A DNA stretch of 64,000 nt, from the NCBI GenBank assembly GCA_004193205.1, contig RZUM01000003.1, positions 186,001-250,000 on the forward strand, in the 5' to 3' direction. The stretch is from Gordonia sediminis. GTDB taxonomy: Bacteria; Actinomycetota; Actinomycetes; Mycobacteriales; Mycobacteriaceae. Positions 47,903 through 57,260 of the stretch are shown here, one piece after another (the stretch's first letter is position 1; each line of letters opens with the position of its first letter). Below the pieces are notes generated by a model. It was not told the origin of the DNA and did not search any database. It saw only the letters and a list, made by a program, of their open reading frames with translations. The position numbers and the translations under genes were made by a program.

Positions 47903-48228
47903 GCAATGCCTCCGCTAGTCGAGGTCGATGTCATCCCCAGGACAACGTAGCGGTCAGGAGGTTCCGCGACGCGGTCAGGGTCGGGCATCGACGACGGCTC
48001 GACCAGGAGTGTTACGTCCGGCGCACCCAATGTGGGATATGTCTCTCCTTGCCTCCGTCCGCGAACCGTACTCGCGCGTAGGGAAACGATTCGGAACAAT
48101 CACGAGGGTCCGGCGTCGGCTTCGGCCGACCGGAACCATGACCCGTTCGATCGACGTACCGTCGAGTTCGGGTACCGCGACCTCCGAGCGGCCAATCGGC
48201 AGGCATGACGAACAGAAGGGAGTCGGTG
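47903..48228. other. 326-bp divergent intergenic region (fadB2 / carboxylase)
   Basis: I see no convincing gene here. The region is less G/C-biased than its neighbours around 48010-48110, with short AT-richer stretches such as GGGATATG and GGAACAATC that could hold promoter -10 elements for either gene. A Shine-Dalgarno sequence, AGAAGGGAG, occurs at its right end. Frames running through it are continuations of antisense frames. Confidence 0.5.
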
Positions 48229-51200
48229 ATGTTCACCCGCATTGCCATCGTGAACAGAGGCGAAGCCGCCATGCGACTCATCCACGCCGTCCGAGGCCTT
48301 TCCGCCGAGACCGGACAGCCGATCGAGGTCGTCGCACTCCACACCGATGTGGACAGCACCGCGACATTCGTCCGCGAAGCCGACATCACCTATGACCTGG
48401 GCCCGGCAGCCTCCCGGCCCTACCTGAACCACAAGGTCCTCGAACGGGCCCTGCTCGAAACCGGCGCCGACGCGGCGTGGGTCGGCTGGGGCTTCGTCGC
48501 CGAGGATCCGCTTTTCGCCGAACTCTGCGACCGGATCGGTGTCACCTTCGTCGGACCGTCGGCGGAGGCGATGCGCAAACTCGGCGACAAGATCGGCGCC
48601 AAGCTGATCGCCGAGGAAGTCGGTGTGCCCGTGGCCGCGTGGAGCCGCGGCGGTGTCGACACCCTCGAGGATGCGGTGGCCGCGGCAGCCCAGATCGGCT
48701 ACCCGTTGATGTTGAAGGCGACCGCCGGCGGTGGTGGCCGAGGCATCCGGAAGGTCACCAACGACGCCGATCTCCGCGATGCCTACACCCGCACCCGCGA
48801 CGAGGCCGAGCGAGCCTTCGGCAGCGGTGTCGTGTTCCTGGAACGGCTCGTGACCGGCGCCCGCCACGTCGAGGTGCAGGTGATCGCCGACGGTCAGGGC
48901 ACCGCGTGGGCGCTGGGCGTGCGCGACTGCTCGGTGCAGCGCCGCAACCAGAAGGTCATCGAGGAGTCGGCGTCGCCGGTGCTCCCCGCCGACCAGGTCG
49001 CCAATCTCAAGGCATCCGCGGAGCGGCTCGCCATCGCCGTGGGCTATCGGGGCGCGGCCACCGTCGAGTTCCTCTACCACCCGGGCGAGAACCTGCTGGC
49101 CTTCCTGGAGGTCAACACCCGCCTGCAGGTCGAGCACCCGATCACCGAGATCACCAACGGCTTCGACCTGGTCCGGGCCCAGCTGCAGGTTGCCTCCGGC
49201 GTCCCCCTCGAGGGTGAGGCTCCGGTCGAGCGCGGCCACGCCATCGAGGCCCGACTCAATGCCGAGGACCCCGACCGTGACTTCGCCCCGTCGCCGGGAC
49301 GTATCGCCCGTCTGGAGCTGCCGGCCGGTCCGGGTATCCGCGTCGACACCGGCGTCAACGAGGGCGACACCATCCCCGCCGACTTCGACTCGATGATCGC
49401 CAAGATCATCGCCTACGGCCGCGACCGCGACGAGGCCCTCGGCCGCCTGCGCCGGGCGATGGCCGAGACACGCGTCATCATCGAGGGTGGCGCCACCAAC
49501 AAGAGTTTCGTGCTCGAGCTGCTCAACCAGCCCGAGGTGATCGACGGCAGCGCCGACACCGGTTGGATCGACCGCGTCCGCGCCGAGGGTGGCCTGGTAG
49601 CCCACAAGCACTCCGCGATCGCACTCGCCGCCGCGGCCATCGACGCCTACGAGGAAGAAGAGTCGGTCGAGCGTCAGCGGCTGCTGGCCACCGCGTCCGG
49701 CGGACGCCCGCAGGTGCGCCACGACAGTGGACGGCCGCTCGATCTCAAGCTGCGTGGCGTCGGATACCGCGTGCGGGTCTCCCGCATCGGTGCACACCGC
49801 TTCCGGGTCGGCATCGAGGCCGGGGCCGACACCCGTACCGCCGACGTCGACCTCGAGCGTTTCGATGAGCACAGCGCCCAGATCGTCGTCAACGGCGTCC
49901 GGTATCGCCTGGTCACCGACACGCACGGGCCCGTTCACCTCGTCGACGTCGACGGCGTGACCCACCGGGTCAGCCGTGACGAGGGCGGTGTCGTCCGCTC
50001 GCCCGCCCCCGCCCTGGTCGTCGCCGCACCGCTGGAGGTGGGTGCCGAGGTCGAGGCCGGAGCCCCGGTCCTGGTGCTGGAGAGCATGAAGATGGAGACG
50101 GTGCTCCGTGCTCCGATGCGGGCCCGGCTCAAGGAGTGTCTGGTGTCGGTCGGCACCCAGGTGGAGACCGGTGCGCCGCTGCTGCGCCTCGAACCCCTCG
50201 CCGACGATGACGACGACGAGCAGGTCGACGAGGTGACCGACACCGTCGAGATCGAGCTGCCGGCGGCGCCGAAGGTCGAGGCGCACGTCCGCACCACCCG
50301 TTCGCAGGAGGATCTGCGCAGCCAGCTGCTCGGATACGACGTCGACCCGCTCGACCGCACGCGCCTGCTCGACGAGTACCTCATGGTCCGTCACGAGGCC
50401 GTCGAGAGTGGCCGCCGGCCGATCGCCGACGAGCTGGAACTGATCACGGTGTTCGCCGATCTTGCCGAGCTGAGCCAGAACAAGCCGTCCGGTGAGGACT
50501 TCGCCGACCCGTATCTGCACAGCGCGCGCGAGAACTTCCACACCTACCTGCAGAGCCTCGACGTCGAGCGCGACGGTCTCCCGGCGGCGTTCCACGCCCA
50601 GCTCGGCCGCGCGCTCGGACACTACGGGGTCACCGATCTCGAGCGCACCCCCGAACTCGAGGCCGCGGTGTTCCGGATCTTCCTGGCACTGCAGAACCCG
50701 GCCGACTCGGTCACCGTGATCACCACGCTGCTGCGCGAGTGGCTGCCAGAGCCGACCCCACGTGACGAGATCGGGGATGCGGTCAGCACCGCCCTCGACC
50801 GCCTCGTCGCGGCGACCCAGGTTCGTTTCCCGGCCGTCGCCGACCTCGCGCGCGGCGTCGTCTACTCCTGGTACGGCCAGCCGCTGCTGCGCCGCAACCG
50901 CGCCCGCGTCGTCAACAATGTGCGCGATCAGCTGCGGTACCTGGATGCGAATCCCGATGCCCCCGACCGCGCCGAGCGTGTCGCCGAGATGGTCCGTAGC
51001 ACCGAACCGCTGGTCCGTCTGCTCGGGCAGCGCATGCTCCTCGGCAAGGCCGACAACACGGTGATGCTCGAGGTGCTGACCCGCCGCTACTACGGCAACA
51101 AGGGTCTCACCGATCTGCGCATCCAGACCGCCGGTGGAGCCACGTTCGTGGTCGCCGAGCGCGACGGCTCGAATCTGGTGTCGGCCGCAGGGCAGTTCGA

Positions 51201-53718
51201 CGATCTCGGTGCCACCCTCAGTGGTCTGGCCGAGCTGGCCCGAGGCACCGCGTCCATCGACGCCGACATCTATCTGAGTTGGGAGCAGCAGCCCGCCGAC
51301 TTCGATGCCATGGCGGGCGCACTGAACGAGATCATCGCCGCCACTGCGCTGCCCAGCCCGGTACACCGCATCACCCTCACCGTCGCCGGCAGTGGTGACG
51401 CGCGGATGCACCACCACTTCACCTTCCGTCCGTCCGCGACCGGGATGGTCGAGGAGCGACTGATCCGTGGGCTGCACCCGTACATCGCGCAGCGCATGCA
51501 GATGGAGCGGTTGCGCAAGTTCGATCTGACCCGGCTGTCGTCGGCGGACGACGAAGAGGTGTACCTGTTCCGCTGTGTCGCCAAGGAGAACCCGTCCGAC
51601 GATCGGCTCATCGCGTTCGCCCAGGTGCGCGATCTGACCGGTATGCGTGAGCACGACGGCCGTCTGCTGACGCTGCCGACCGCGGAGACCGTCCTGGCGA
51701 CCTGTGTCGACTCGATCCGGCGCGCCCAGCGTGGGTCGACCCGCACCGCCGACACCAACCGCATCGTCATGTACATCTGGCCGCCGATGGCCGCCGCGGC
51801 CGAGGAGCTGCAGACGATCGCCGACCACATCCGGGGCACCACGACAGGTGTCGGGCTCGAGGAGGTGCTGCTGATCGCGCGGCGTCGCGACCCCGTGACC
51901 GGTGAGCTGTCCAAGGTCTCGGTGCGGTTCTCCGCCAACGCCACCGGCGACTTCGACGTGGTCGTGGGCGAGCCGTCCGACGAGCCGATCGAGCCGCTCG
52001 ACTCCTACCGGCAGAAGGTGCTGCGGGCGGCGCGCCGTAACACCGTCTATCCCTACGAGCTGGCCACGATGCTCGGTGAGTTCTCCGAGTACGACCTCGA
52101 CGCCGAGCAGCGACTCGTCCCGGTCGACCGGCCGCGGGGACGCAACAGTGCGGCCCTCGTCGCCGGTGTGATCACCACCGCGACCGAGAAGTACCCGCAG
52201 GGTGTCACCCGTGTCGTGCTGCTCGGTGACCCGACGAAATCGCTTGGTGCGCTGTCGGAGCCGGAGTGCGCGCGGGTGATCGGCGCTCTGGATCTCGCCG
52301 AGTCGATGCAGGTGCCGCTCGAGTGGTACGCGTTGTCGTCGGGTGCGCGGATCTCGATGGACTCGGGTACCGAGAACATGGACTGGGTGGCGCGTGCCCT
52401 CAAGCGAGTCGTCGAGTTCACCCAGGCGGGCGGCGAGATCAACATCGTCGTCGCGGGTATCAACGTCGGTGCGCAGCCATACTGGAACGCCGAGGCGACG
52501 ATGCTCATGCACACCAAGGGCATCCTGGTGATGACCCCGGACTCGGCGATGGTGCTGACCGGCAAGCAGTCGCTGGACTTCTCCGGTGGTGTCTCCGCCG
52601 AGGACAACTTCGGTATCGGCGGCTACGACCGGGTGATGGGCCCCAACGGCCAGGCGCAGTACTGGGCACCGAACCTGGGTGCGGCTCGCGACGTGCTGAT
52701 GTCGCACTACGACCACACCTACATCGCGCCGGGCGAGGAAACTCCGCGTCGGTCGGTGACGAGCGATCCGAGCGATCGCGACATCTCCGACTTCCCGCAC
52801 GTGATGGCGGGCAGCGACTTCACCACGGTCGGGCAGATCTTCTCGTCGGAGACCAACCCGGATCGTAAGAAGCCCTTCGACATCCGGACCGTCATGCGTG
52901 CGGTCGCCGACCAGGACCACCCGATTCTGGAGCGGTGGGCCGGTATGGCCGACGCGGAGACCGCGGTCGTCAGCGACGTCCACCTCGGCGGAATCCCGGT
53001 GTGCCTGTTGGGCATCGAATCCCGCGAAGTGCAGCGGCGTGGCTACAAGCCCACCGACGGCCCGGACACCTACACGGCGGGCACGCTGTTCCCGCAGTCG
53101 TCGAAGAAGGCGGCGCGCGCGATCAACGTGGCCAGCGGCAATCGTCCGCTGGTGGTGCTCGCCAACCTGTCCGGCTTCGACGGTTCGCCCGAGTCGATGC
53201 GCAAGCTGCAGCTGGAGTACGGTGCCGAGATCGGTCGCGCGATCGTCAACTTCCAGGGGCCGATCGTGTTCTGCGTGATCTCGCGTTATCACGGTGGTGC
53301 GTTCGTCGTCTTCTCCAAGGCGCTGAACCCGAACATGACGGTGATGGCGATCGAGGGCTCGTTCGCCTCGGTACTCGGTGGTGCGCCGGCGGCTGCGGTG
53401 GTCTTCGCCGGCGACGTCGCCAAGCGCACCGCCGCCGACCCCCGCGTACGGGAGTTGGAGACGAAGGTGGCGGGTGCATCCGGTGCCGACCGGTCGACCC
53501 TCAGCGCCGAACTCGCCGAGGCCCGGCAGTCGGTGCGGGCCGAGAAGATCAGCGAGATCGCCGCCGAGTTCGACGCGGTGCACAGCATCCAACGTGCCGT
53601 CGAGGTGGGTTCGGTCGATGCGGTGATCAAGGCCGCCGAGTTGCGGCCGCGGATCATCGGTGCGATCGAGAGCAACCCGCGCTGGTCCAACAAGAGCGAG
53701 CAGGCCGCGATCTCCTGA
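48229..53718 (+). CDS. single-chain multidomain acyl-CoA carboxylase (BC-BCCP-central-CT)
   Basis: This 1829-residue protein carries all steps of biotin-dependent carboxylation. Residues 1-450 are biotin carboxylase (RIAIVNRGEAAMR, the ATP-grasp loop KATAGGGGRGIRKV, EVNTRLQVEHPITE). The biotinyl domain follows, with Lys621 in LESMKMET. About 660-1270 is a helical/beta central region (HHHFTFRPSATGMVEERLIRG, YIAQRMQMERLRKFDL) resembling the central domain of eukaryotic acetyl-CoA carboxylase. About 1290-1790 is carboxyltransferase, with INVGAQPYWNAEATML, GGIPVCLLGIESR, LANLSGFDGS and SRYHGGAFVV (Arg-x2-GG as in yeast). Typical mycobacterial carboxylases are split into alpha and beta subunits. 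The ATG at 48229 has AGAAGGGAG six bases before it. Acyl substrate unknown. A strong terminator follows. Confidence 0.88.
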   Translation: MFTRIAIVNRGEAAMRLIHAVRGLSAETGQPIEVVALHTDVDSTATFVREADITYDLGPAASRPYLNHKVLERALLETGADAAWVGWGFVAEDPLFAELCDRIGVTFVGPSAEAMRKLGDKIGAKLIAEEVGVPVAAWSRGGVDTLEDAVAAAAQIGYPLMLKATAGGGGRGIRKVTNDADLRDAYTRTRDEAERAFGSGVVFLERLVTGARHVEVQVIADGQGTAWALGVRDCSVQRRNQKVIEESASPVLPADQVANLKASAERLAIAVGYRGAATVEFLYHPGENLLAFLEVNTRLQVEHPITEITNGFDLVRAQLQVASGVPLEGEAPVERGHAIEARLNAEDPDRDFAPSPGRIARLELPAGPGIRVDTGVNEGDTIPADFDSMIAKIIAYGRDRDEALGRLRRAMAETRVIIEGGATNKSFVLELLNQPEVIDGSADTGWIDRVRAEGGLVAHKHSAIALAAAAIDAYEEEESVERQRLLATASGGRPQVRHDSGRPLDLKLRGVGYRVRVSRIGAHRFRVGIEAGADTRTADVDLERFDEHSAQIVVNGVRYRLVTDTHGPVHLVDVDGVTHRVSRDEGGVVRSPAPALVVAAPLEVGAEVEAGAPVLVLESMKMETVLRAPMRARLKECLVSVGTQVETGAPLLRLEPLADDDDDEQVDEVTDTVEIELPAAPKVEAHVRTTRSQEDLRSQLLGYDVDPLDRTRLLDEYLMVRHEAVESGRRPIADELELITVFADLAELSQNKPSGEDFADPYLHSARENFHTYLQSLDVERDGLPAAFHAQLGRALGHYGVTDLERTPELEAAVFRIFLALQNPADSVTVITTLLREWLPEPTPRDEIGDAVSTALDRLVAATQVRFPAVADLARGVVYSWYGQPLLRRNRARVVNNVRDQLRYLDANPDAPDRAERVAEMVRSTEPLVRLLGQRMLLGKADNTVMLEVLTRRYYGNKGLTDLRIQTAGGATFVVAERDGSNLVSAAGQFDDLGATLSGLAELARGTASIDADIYLSWEQQPADFDAMAGALNEIIAATALPSPVHRITLTVAGSGDARMHHHFTFRPSATGMVEERLIRGLHPYIAQRMQMERLRKFDLTRLSSADDEEVYLFRCVAKENPSDDRLIAFAQVRDLTGMREHDGRLLTLPTAETVLATCVDSIRRAQRGSTRTADTNRIVMYIWPPMAAAAEELQTIADHIRGTTTGVGLEEVLLIARRRDPVTGELSKVSVRFSANATGDFDVVVGEPSDEPIEPLDSYRQKVLRAARRNTVYPYELATMLGEFSEYDLDAEQRLVPVDRPRGRNSAALVAGVITTATEKYPQGVTRVVLLGDPTKSLGALSEPECARVIGALDLAESMQVPLEWYALSSGARISMDSGTENMDWVARALKRVVEFTQAGGEINIVVAGINVGAQPYWNAEATMLMHTKGILVMTPDSAMVLTGKQSLDFSGGVSAEDNFGIGGYDRVMGPNGQAQYWAPNLGAARDVLMSHYDHTYIAPGEETPRRSVTSDPSDRDISDFPHVMAGSDFTTVGQIFSSETNPDRKKPFDIRTVMRAVADQDHPILERWAGMADAETAVVSDVHLGGIPVCLLGIESREVQRRGYKPTDGPDTYTAGTLFPQSSKKAARAINVASGNRPLVVLANLSGFDGSPESMRKLQLEYGAEIGRAIVNFQGPIVFCVISRYHGGAFVVFSKALNPNMTVMAIEGSFASVLGGAPAAAVVFAGDVAKRTAADPRVRELETKVAGASGADRSTLSAELAEARQSVRAEKISEIAAEFDAVHSIQRAVEVGSVDAVIKAAELRPRIIGAIESNPRWSNKSEQAAIS

Positions 53719-53730
53719 CCTGAGCATGAT

Positions 53731-53763
53731 CTGATCCCGGCGGGGACGACCCGCCGGGATCAG
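53731..53763. terminator. bidirectional hairpin terminator
   Basis: Perfect 14-bp arms (53731-53744 and 53750-53763) with a 5-base loop lie between the convergent carboxylase and enoyl-CoA hydratase genes, 12 bp after the carboxylase stop and 20 bp after the hydratase stop. The following plus-strand sequence is only partly T-rich (TCATCTCTC). Confidence 0.75.
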
Positions 53764-53783
53764 TCATCTCTCGCGAGGGTCGA

Positions 53784-54584
53784 TCAGTTCGGGTCGGCGA
53801 ACCGCGGTGCCCGCCGCGCCATGCCGGCCCCGACCGCTTCGAGTTGATTGGGCGAACCCAGCAGTCCGATCTGCAGCTCACTCTCGAGCCTCAGCGCGGC
53901 CGCCGGATCCGCGCCTGCCCAGGTCTGGTCGTAGAGCTGCTTGGCGGCGCGGATCGCGTGCGGTGACTTGCCGGCGATCTCGCGGGCGAGGTCGAGTGCG
54001 GCCCCAAGCGGATCGTCGACGACTCGGGTCACCAGCCCCGCCACCTGCGCTTCGGTGCCGTTGAGGATACGCCCGGTGAAGGTCAGTTCCTTGGCGACAT
54101 CGGCGGCAAGGAGGCGGGGGAGCGTCTGGGTGATGCCCATGTCCGGGACCAAACCCCATTTGATCTCCATGATCGACAGTCGGGCGTCGGGGGCGGCGTA
54201 GCGGATGTCGGCACCCAGGGCGATCTGCAACCCGCCGCCGAAACAGTTGCCGGTGATCGCGGCGATGACCGGTGCCGGGATGTCGGCCCAGTCCACCGAC
54301 ACACGCTGTGCACGGTTGGCCCGGTGACCCTCCGCGCGGTCCAGCAGGGACTCCGCGCCGCCATCCTGTCCGAGACGCGAGGTGTCCAACCCGGAACAGA
54401 AGCTCTTGCCGGCTCCGTGCAGCACGACGGCCCGCACCCGGTGGTCGGCGCGCAGCGTGTCGGTCGTCTGCAACAAGGCGTCGAACATGGCCCCGTCCAG
54501 CGCGTTGTGCTTCTCCGCCCGATTCAGCGTGACCGTCGCGACCCCGAGGTCATCGACGTCGACTGTGACCCTGTGTTCATTCAT
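53784..54584 (-). CDS. enoyl-CoA hydratase/isomerase (crotonase family)
   Basis: A 266-residue crotonase. It has NRAEKHNALDGAMFDAL and FCSGLDTSRLG, the oxyanion-hole region AAITGNCFGGGLQIALGADIRYA, and ARLSIMEIKWGLVPDMG, which places a Glu and an Asp near the catalytic positions used by hydratases and isomerases. The hydration or isomerisation substrate is unknown. ATG 54584 starts MNEHRVTVDVDD. A DosR-like box lies 20 bp upstream in the divergent gap. Confidence 0.85.
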   Translation of the reverse strand: MNEHRVTVDVDDLGVATVTLNRAEKHNALDGAMFDALLQTTDTLRADHRVRAVVLHGAGKSFCSGLDTSRLGQDGGAESLLDRAEGHRANRAQRVSVDWADIPAPVIAAITGNCFGGGLQIALGADIRYAAPDARLSIMEIKWGLVPDMGITQTLPRLLAADVAKELTFTGRILNGTEAQVAGLVTRVVDDPLGAALDLAREIAGKSPHAIRAAKQLYDQTWAGADPAAALRLESELQIGLLGSPNQLEAVGAGMARRAPRFADPN

Positions 54585-54603
54585 TGGCGCATCGTACCGG
54601 GAT

Positions 54604-54617
54604 GGGCCAAAGGTCCC
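54604..54617. promoter_or_regulatory. candidate DosR-like palindrome
   Basis: GGGCCAAAGGTCCC, whose reverse strand reads GGGACC-TTTG-GCCC, fits the core of DosR boxes in mycobacteria. It is 58 bp before the ATG of the small gene at 54675 and 20 bp before the hydratase start, so the plus-strand small genes are the more likely target. Judged by eye. Confidence 0.35.
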
Positions 54618-54674
54618 GGGGCGTCCCGACATAGGTCCCTGGCACCGATCGTCGGGGAGGACTGTGCTTAGGAC

Positions 54675-54839
54675 ATGAACGACCATGACACCGAGTCGAT
54701 CAACGGCCCGGCCACCCCCGTGGTGATCTGGCCCGACCCGTCCCCACTCTCGAACTGGTGGGCAACGATCATGGCACCCGACCGGCCGCGGCCTCACCCC
54801 AAAGAGCTCGGTCGACATCGGACCGGAGACGCCGCTTGA
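54675..54839 (+). CDS. 54-residue hypothetical protein upstream of a DUF3263 gene
   Basis: A small frame from ATG 54675 encodes 54 residues, MNDHDTESINGPATPVV to HRTGDAA, with Pro/Trp-rich sequence (WPDPSPLSNWW) and basic C-terminus. GGGGAGGAC lies upstream, though 9 or more bases away. Its TGA overlaps the TTG start of the following gene, which supports translation and coupling. Third positions are mostly G/C. I do not know a family; mycobacterial DUF3263 genes can be preceded by such small genes. Confidence 0.45.
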   Translation: MNDHDTESINGPATPVVIWPDPSPLSNWWATIMAPDRPRPHPKELGRHRTGDAA

Positions 54840-55057
54840 CCGGGGCTCGCGACGTCGATCTCCTGGCCTTCGCCTCGCGGTGGGCCGACCACGGTGGCGG
54901 GCCCGCCGATCAGATCGCGGAGATCTTCGGGGTCAGCCAAACGGAGTTCTTCACTCGTATCCTGCGCCTCACCGACGAGTCGGCCGAACTCGACGAAGCT
55001 CGGCGGCGCCGGTTGCGTCGAGTCGCGCGGCTGCGACTCTGGCTCTGCTCGGCGTGA
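54836..55057 (+). CDS. DUF3263-like small protein
   Basis: From the TTG at 54836, coupled to the preceding stop in a TTGA, the frame gives 73 residues: TGARDVDLLAFASRWADHGG, then QIAEIFGVSQTEFFTRILRL and RRRRLRRVARLRLW. The pattern (LLxFxxRW, SxTxFxxxLxxL, basic Arg-rich end) follows DUF3263, a helix-turn-helix-like family common in mycolata that is probably DNA-associated. An upstream GTG/ATG would overlap the small gene in another frame. It converges on the amino-acid permease with 12 bp between. Confidence 0.6.
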   Translation: MTGARDVDLLAFASRWADHGGGPADQIAEIFGVSQTEFFTRILRLTDESAELDEARRRRLRRVARLRLWLCSA

Positions 55058-55069
55058 GCGGAGGACCGG

Positions 55070-56413
55070 TCATCGATGGTCGGCGCGATACGGTCTGCCC
55101 AGGAAATGGCCACGCACGAATCGGCCATAGATGAACTCGCCTCCAACCGACAGTGCGACAAAAGCCGTGAAAACGGCGAGGGCGGCCAGGTCGGTCGAGG
55201 CCGAATGCCACAGCAGGACGACCAGGGCGACCGCACTGGCCACCGTGGCGACGACGACAACCCATCGACGAGCTCCGATTTCGTGGAAAAGTCGCCAGGC
55301 CGCGGCGTTGACGACGGTGAACACGAGTAGGAAGCTTGCGCTGGAGATGATGGCGATGGACCGGATCGGAATGAGGTTGGCCAGCAGCAGGCTCGCGCCG
55401 GCAATCGTCGTCGCACCGACCACCGGGACCTGGTGACGCTCCCACGATTGCGATGTCGGCAATTCGCCGTCCACGGCGAGGATGTAGCCGAGGCGCGCGT
55501 TGCCGTAGACCGTGGCGTTGATGGCCGACAGGGTCGCCGCGATGGCGGCGACGGCCACCAGGACGAATCCGATGTGCCCGAGTGACGGTTCGGCCGCGGC
55601 CGCCAGCGCATAGTCCTTGTACTGGTCGATCTGTGCGGTGTCGAGCACGCTGACCGTAATGGCCGCGATGACGACGTACAGCACGACGACGATGCCGACG
55701 GCGCTGTAATAGGCGCGCGGCAGCGTGCGGCGCGCGTCGTTCACATCCTCCGCGGCGTTGGCGATCAGCTCGAAACCCTCGTAGGCAACAAAGATGACCA
55801 TGCCCGCGGTGAGCAATCCGAGCGGTCCGGGCCAGTCGGCGGGCGAGAGCCGCGAACCCGACAGACCCGAGGCACCCGCGGCGATGACCACCGCCAGCAG
55901 CGCGAGCTTGAACACGACGATGGCCGTCTCGGCCCGACTCACGACGGTCGCGCTGAGGATGTTGATGGCGGTCGGCGCGACGATGGCAAGGCTGATCAAC
56001 AGATGTTGGATCAGAGAGGAGTCGGCGAGTGACGAGGGCAGTAGCGCGGCACAGTAGGAACCGAAAGCCGTTGCGTAGAGGGCGATCGTCACCAGATAGC
56101 TCAGCCATAGCAGCACGTTGGCACCACCGGACAGCAGGTTTCTGCCGAACGCGGTGTCGATGAATGTGATGGTGCCGCCGCGGCTGGGATACGCCACGGA
56201 CAGATGGGCGTAGCTGTAGGCGGTGAGTCCGGCGATCAGGCCGGCCAGCGCGAATGCGACGGGGGTGCCGCCGCGGGCCAGGGATGCCGCCTCGCCGAGA
56301 ACCGCGAAGATCCCGCCGCCGACCATGCCGCCGATCCCGATCGCGATCGCGCCGAGCAGACTGACCGACCTCTTCGTTGACGGGCCTCTCGACGTGGGTT
56401 GGTCTGCTGGCAC
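55070..56413 (-). CDS. APC-superfamily amino acid permease
   Basis: The 447-residue membrane protein has about 12 hydrophobic helices. It starts with the APC signature AIAIGIGGMVGGGIFAVLGE, the unwound first helix that binds substrate, then LIAGLTAYSYAHLSVAYPSRGG, and the helix 6-7 region VIFVAYEGFELIANAAEDV with the Glu-Asp pair typical of broad amino-acid and amine transporters. The transported compound cannot be read. The start is a GTG at 56413. The 3' end is convergent with the DUF3263 gene. Confidence 0.85.
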   Translation of the reverse strand: MPADQPTSRGPSTKRSVSLLGAIAIGIGGMVGGGIFAVLGEAASLARGGTPVAFALAGLIAGLTAYSYAHLSVAYPSRGGTITFIDTAFGRNLLSGGANVLLWLSYLVTIALYATAFGSYCAALLPSSLADSSLIQHLLISLAIVAPTAINILSATVVSRAETAIVVFKLALLAVVIAAGASGLSGSRLSPADWPGPLGLLTAGMVIFVAYEGFELIANAAEDVNDARRTLPRAYYSAVGIVVVLYVVIAAITVSVLDTAQIDQYKDYALAAAAEPSLGHIGFVLVAVAAIAATLSAINATVYGNARLGYILAVDGELPTSQSWERHQVPVVGATTIAGASLLLANLIPIRSIAIISSASFLLVFTVVNAAAWRLFHEIGARRWVVVVATVASAVALVVLLWHSASTDLAALAVFTAFVALSVGGEFIYGRFVRGHFLGRPYRADHR

Positions 56414-56460
56414 CCTGAGATCTTCTCACCCGATCCGATCACCCCCCACCCGGTGGCCGG

Positions 56461-57189
56461 TCAGGTCGGCGGGTTGGCACCGAGGTGTTCGGCGAAGAAC
56501 TCTTCGATGCGCCGGCGTGCGTCGGTGGCCGAGGGATCGTGGTAGTCGGCGCGGGCGAAGCGGGCCGGCAGGACCGCCCACAGCGGCATCTCGCCGCGCG
56601 GGTGGTCGTTGAGGAACGCGTGCCCGGCGTCGGGGTAGACGTGTACGTCGTGCGGGATCCCGTTGTGTTCGAGCGCATGGCGGAGACGTTCCGGATCGCC
56701 GCGCATCGACCGGTCGCGCGCGCCGAAGCTGGCGACGACCGGGCAGGCGCCGGCGAACAGATCGTCGGCGCCGTCGGGAACGTTGCCGTAGTTGACGCTC
56801 GCGGCCTGATACTCACCGTTCGCGGCCAACAGCACCGCGAACCCACCGCCGAGGCAGAAGCCGATCACGCCGATTCGCCCGGTGCAGTCATCGCGGTCGG
56901 CCAACCACGCGCGGGCGGCGTCGATCTCGTCGAAGGTACGGCCCCGCCCCGCCACCATCGTGCGCATGGCCGAGACGACACAGTGCAGCCGCCGGCCCCA
57001 ATGGAACAGGTCCGGAGCGACGGCGATGAAACCGGCCCCGGCCAGCCAGTCGGCCTGACGACGAAGGTCGGGAGTCATCCCGACGGCGTCGTGCACGACG
57101 ACGACCCCGGGCCATGGTCCCTGTCCGTCCGGAATTGCCAGGTAGGCGGGAACGGGGCCTTCAGGATTCGGGATCTCGATCGTCGGCAT
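56461..57189 (-). CDS. dienelactone hydrolase family protein
   Basis: The 242-residue enzyme has the dienelactone-hydrolase triad: nucleophile Cys112 in GFCLGGGFA, Asp159 in FGARDRS and His190 in DAGHAFLN. It begins IPNPEGPVPAYLAIPDG and has VVVVHDAVGMTPDLRRQADWLA. Such enzymes open dienelactones in chloroaromatic breakdown, but most genomic members have unknown ester substrates. ATG 57189 is preceded by GAGGAGAGGG. 47 bp separate its stop from the start of the permease gene downstream. Confidence 0.85.
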   Translation of the reverse strand: MPTIEIPNPEGPVPAYLAIPDGQGPWPGVVVVHDAVGMTPDLRRQADWLAGAGFIAVAPDLFHWGRRLHCVVSAMRTMVAGRGRTFDEIDAARAWLADRDDCTGRIGVIGFCLGGGFAVLLAANGEYQAASVNYGNVPDGADDLFAGACPVVASFGARDRSMRGDPERLRHALEHNGIPHDVHVYPDAGHAFLNDHPRGEMPLWAVLPARFARADYHDPSATDARRRIEEFFAEHLGANPPT

Positions 57190-57260
57190 GCCCTCTCCTC
57201 GTCTTCGGCGTTTCACGGATCGCCTTCACGTTCCCAGGTAGGCCGCCGCTCCGCGCGCCG

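Noticed and set aside
48100-53727. A very long open frame (about 1875 codons) on the minus strand opposite the carboxylase gene
   Set aside because: It mirrors the carboxylase codons almost exactly and its product is His/Gly/Arg-rich with no domains. GC-rich third positions on the sense strand remove stop codons from this antisense frame.
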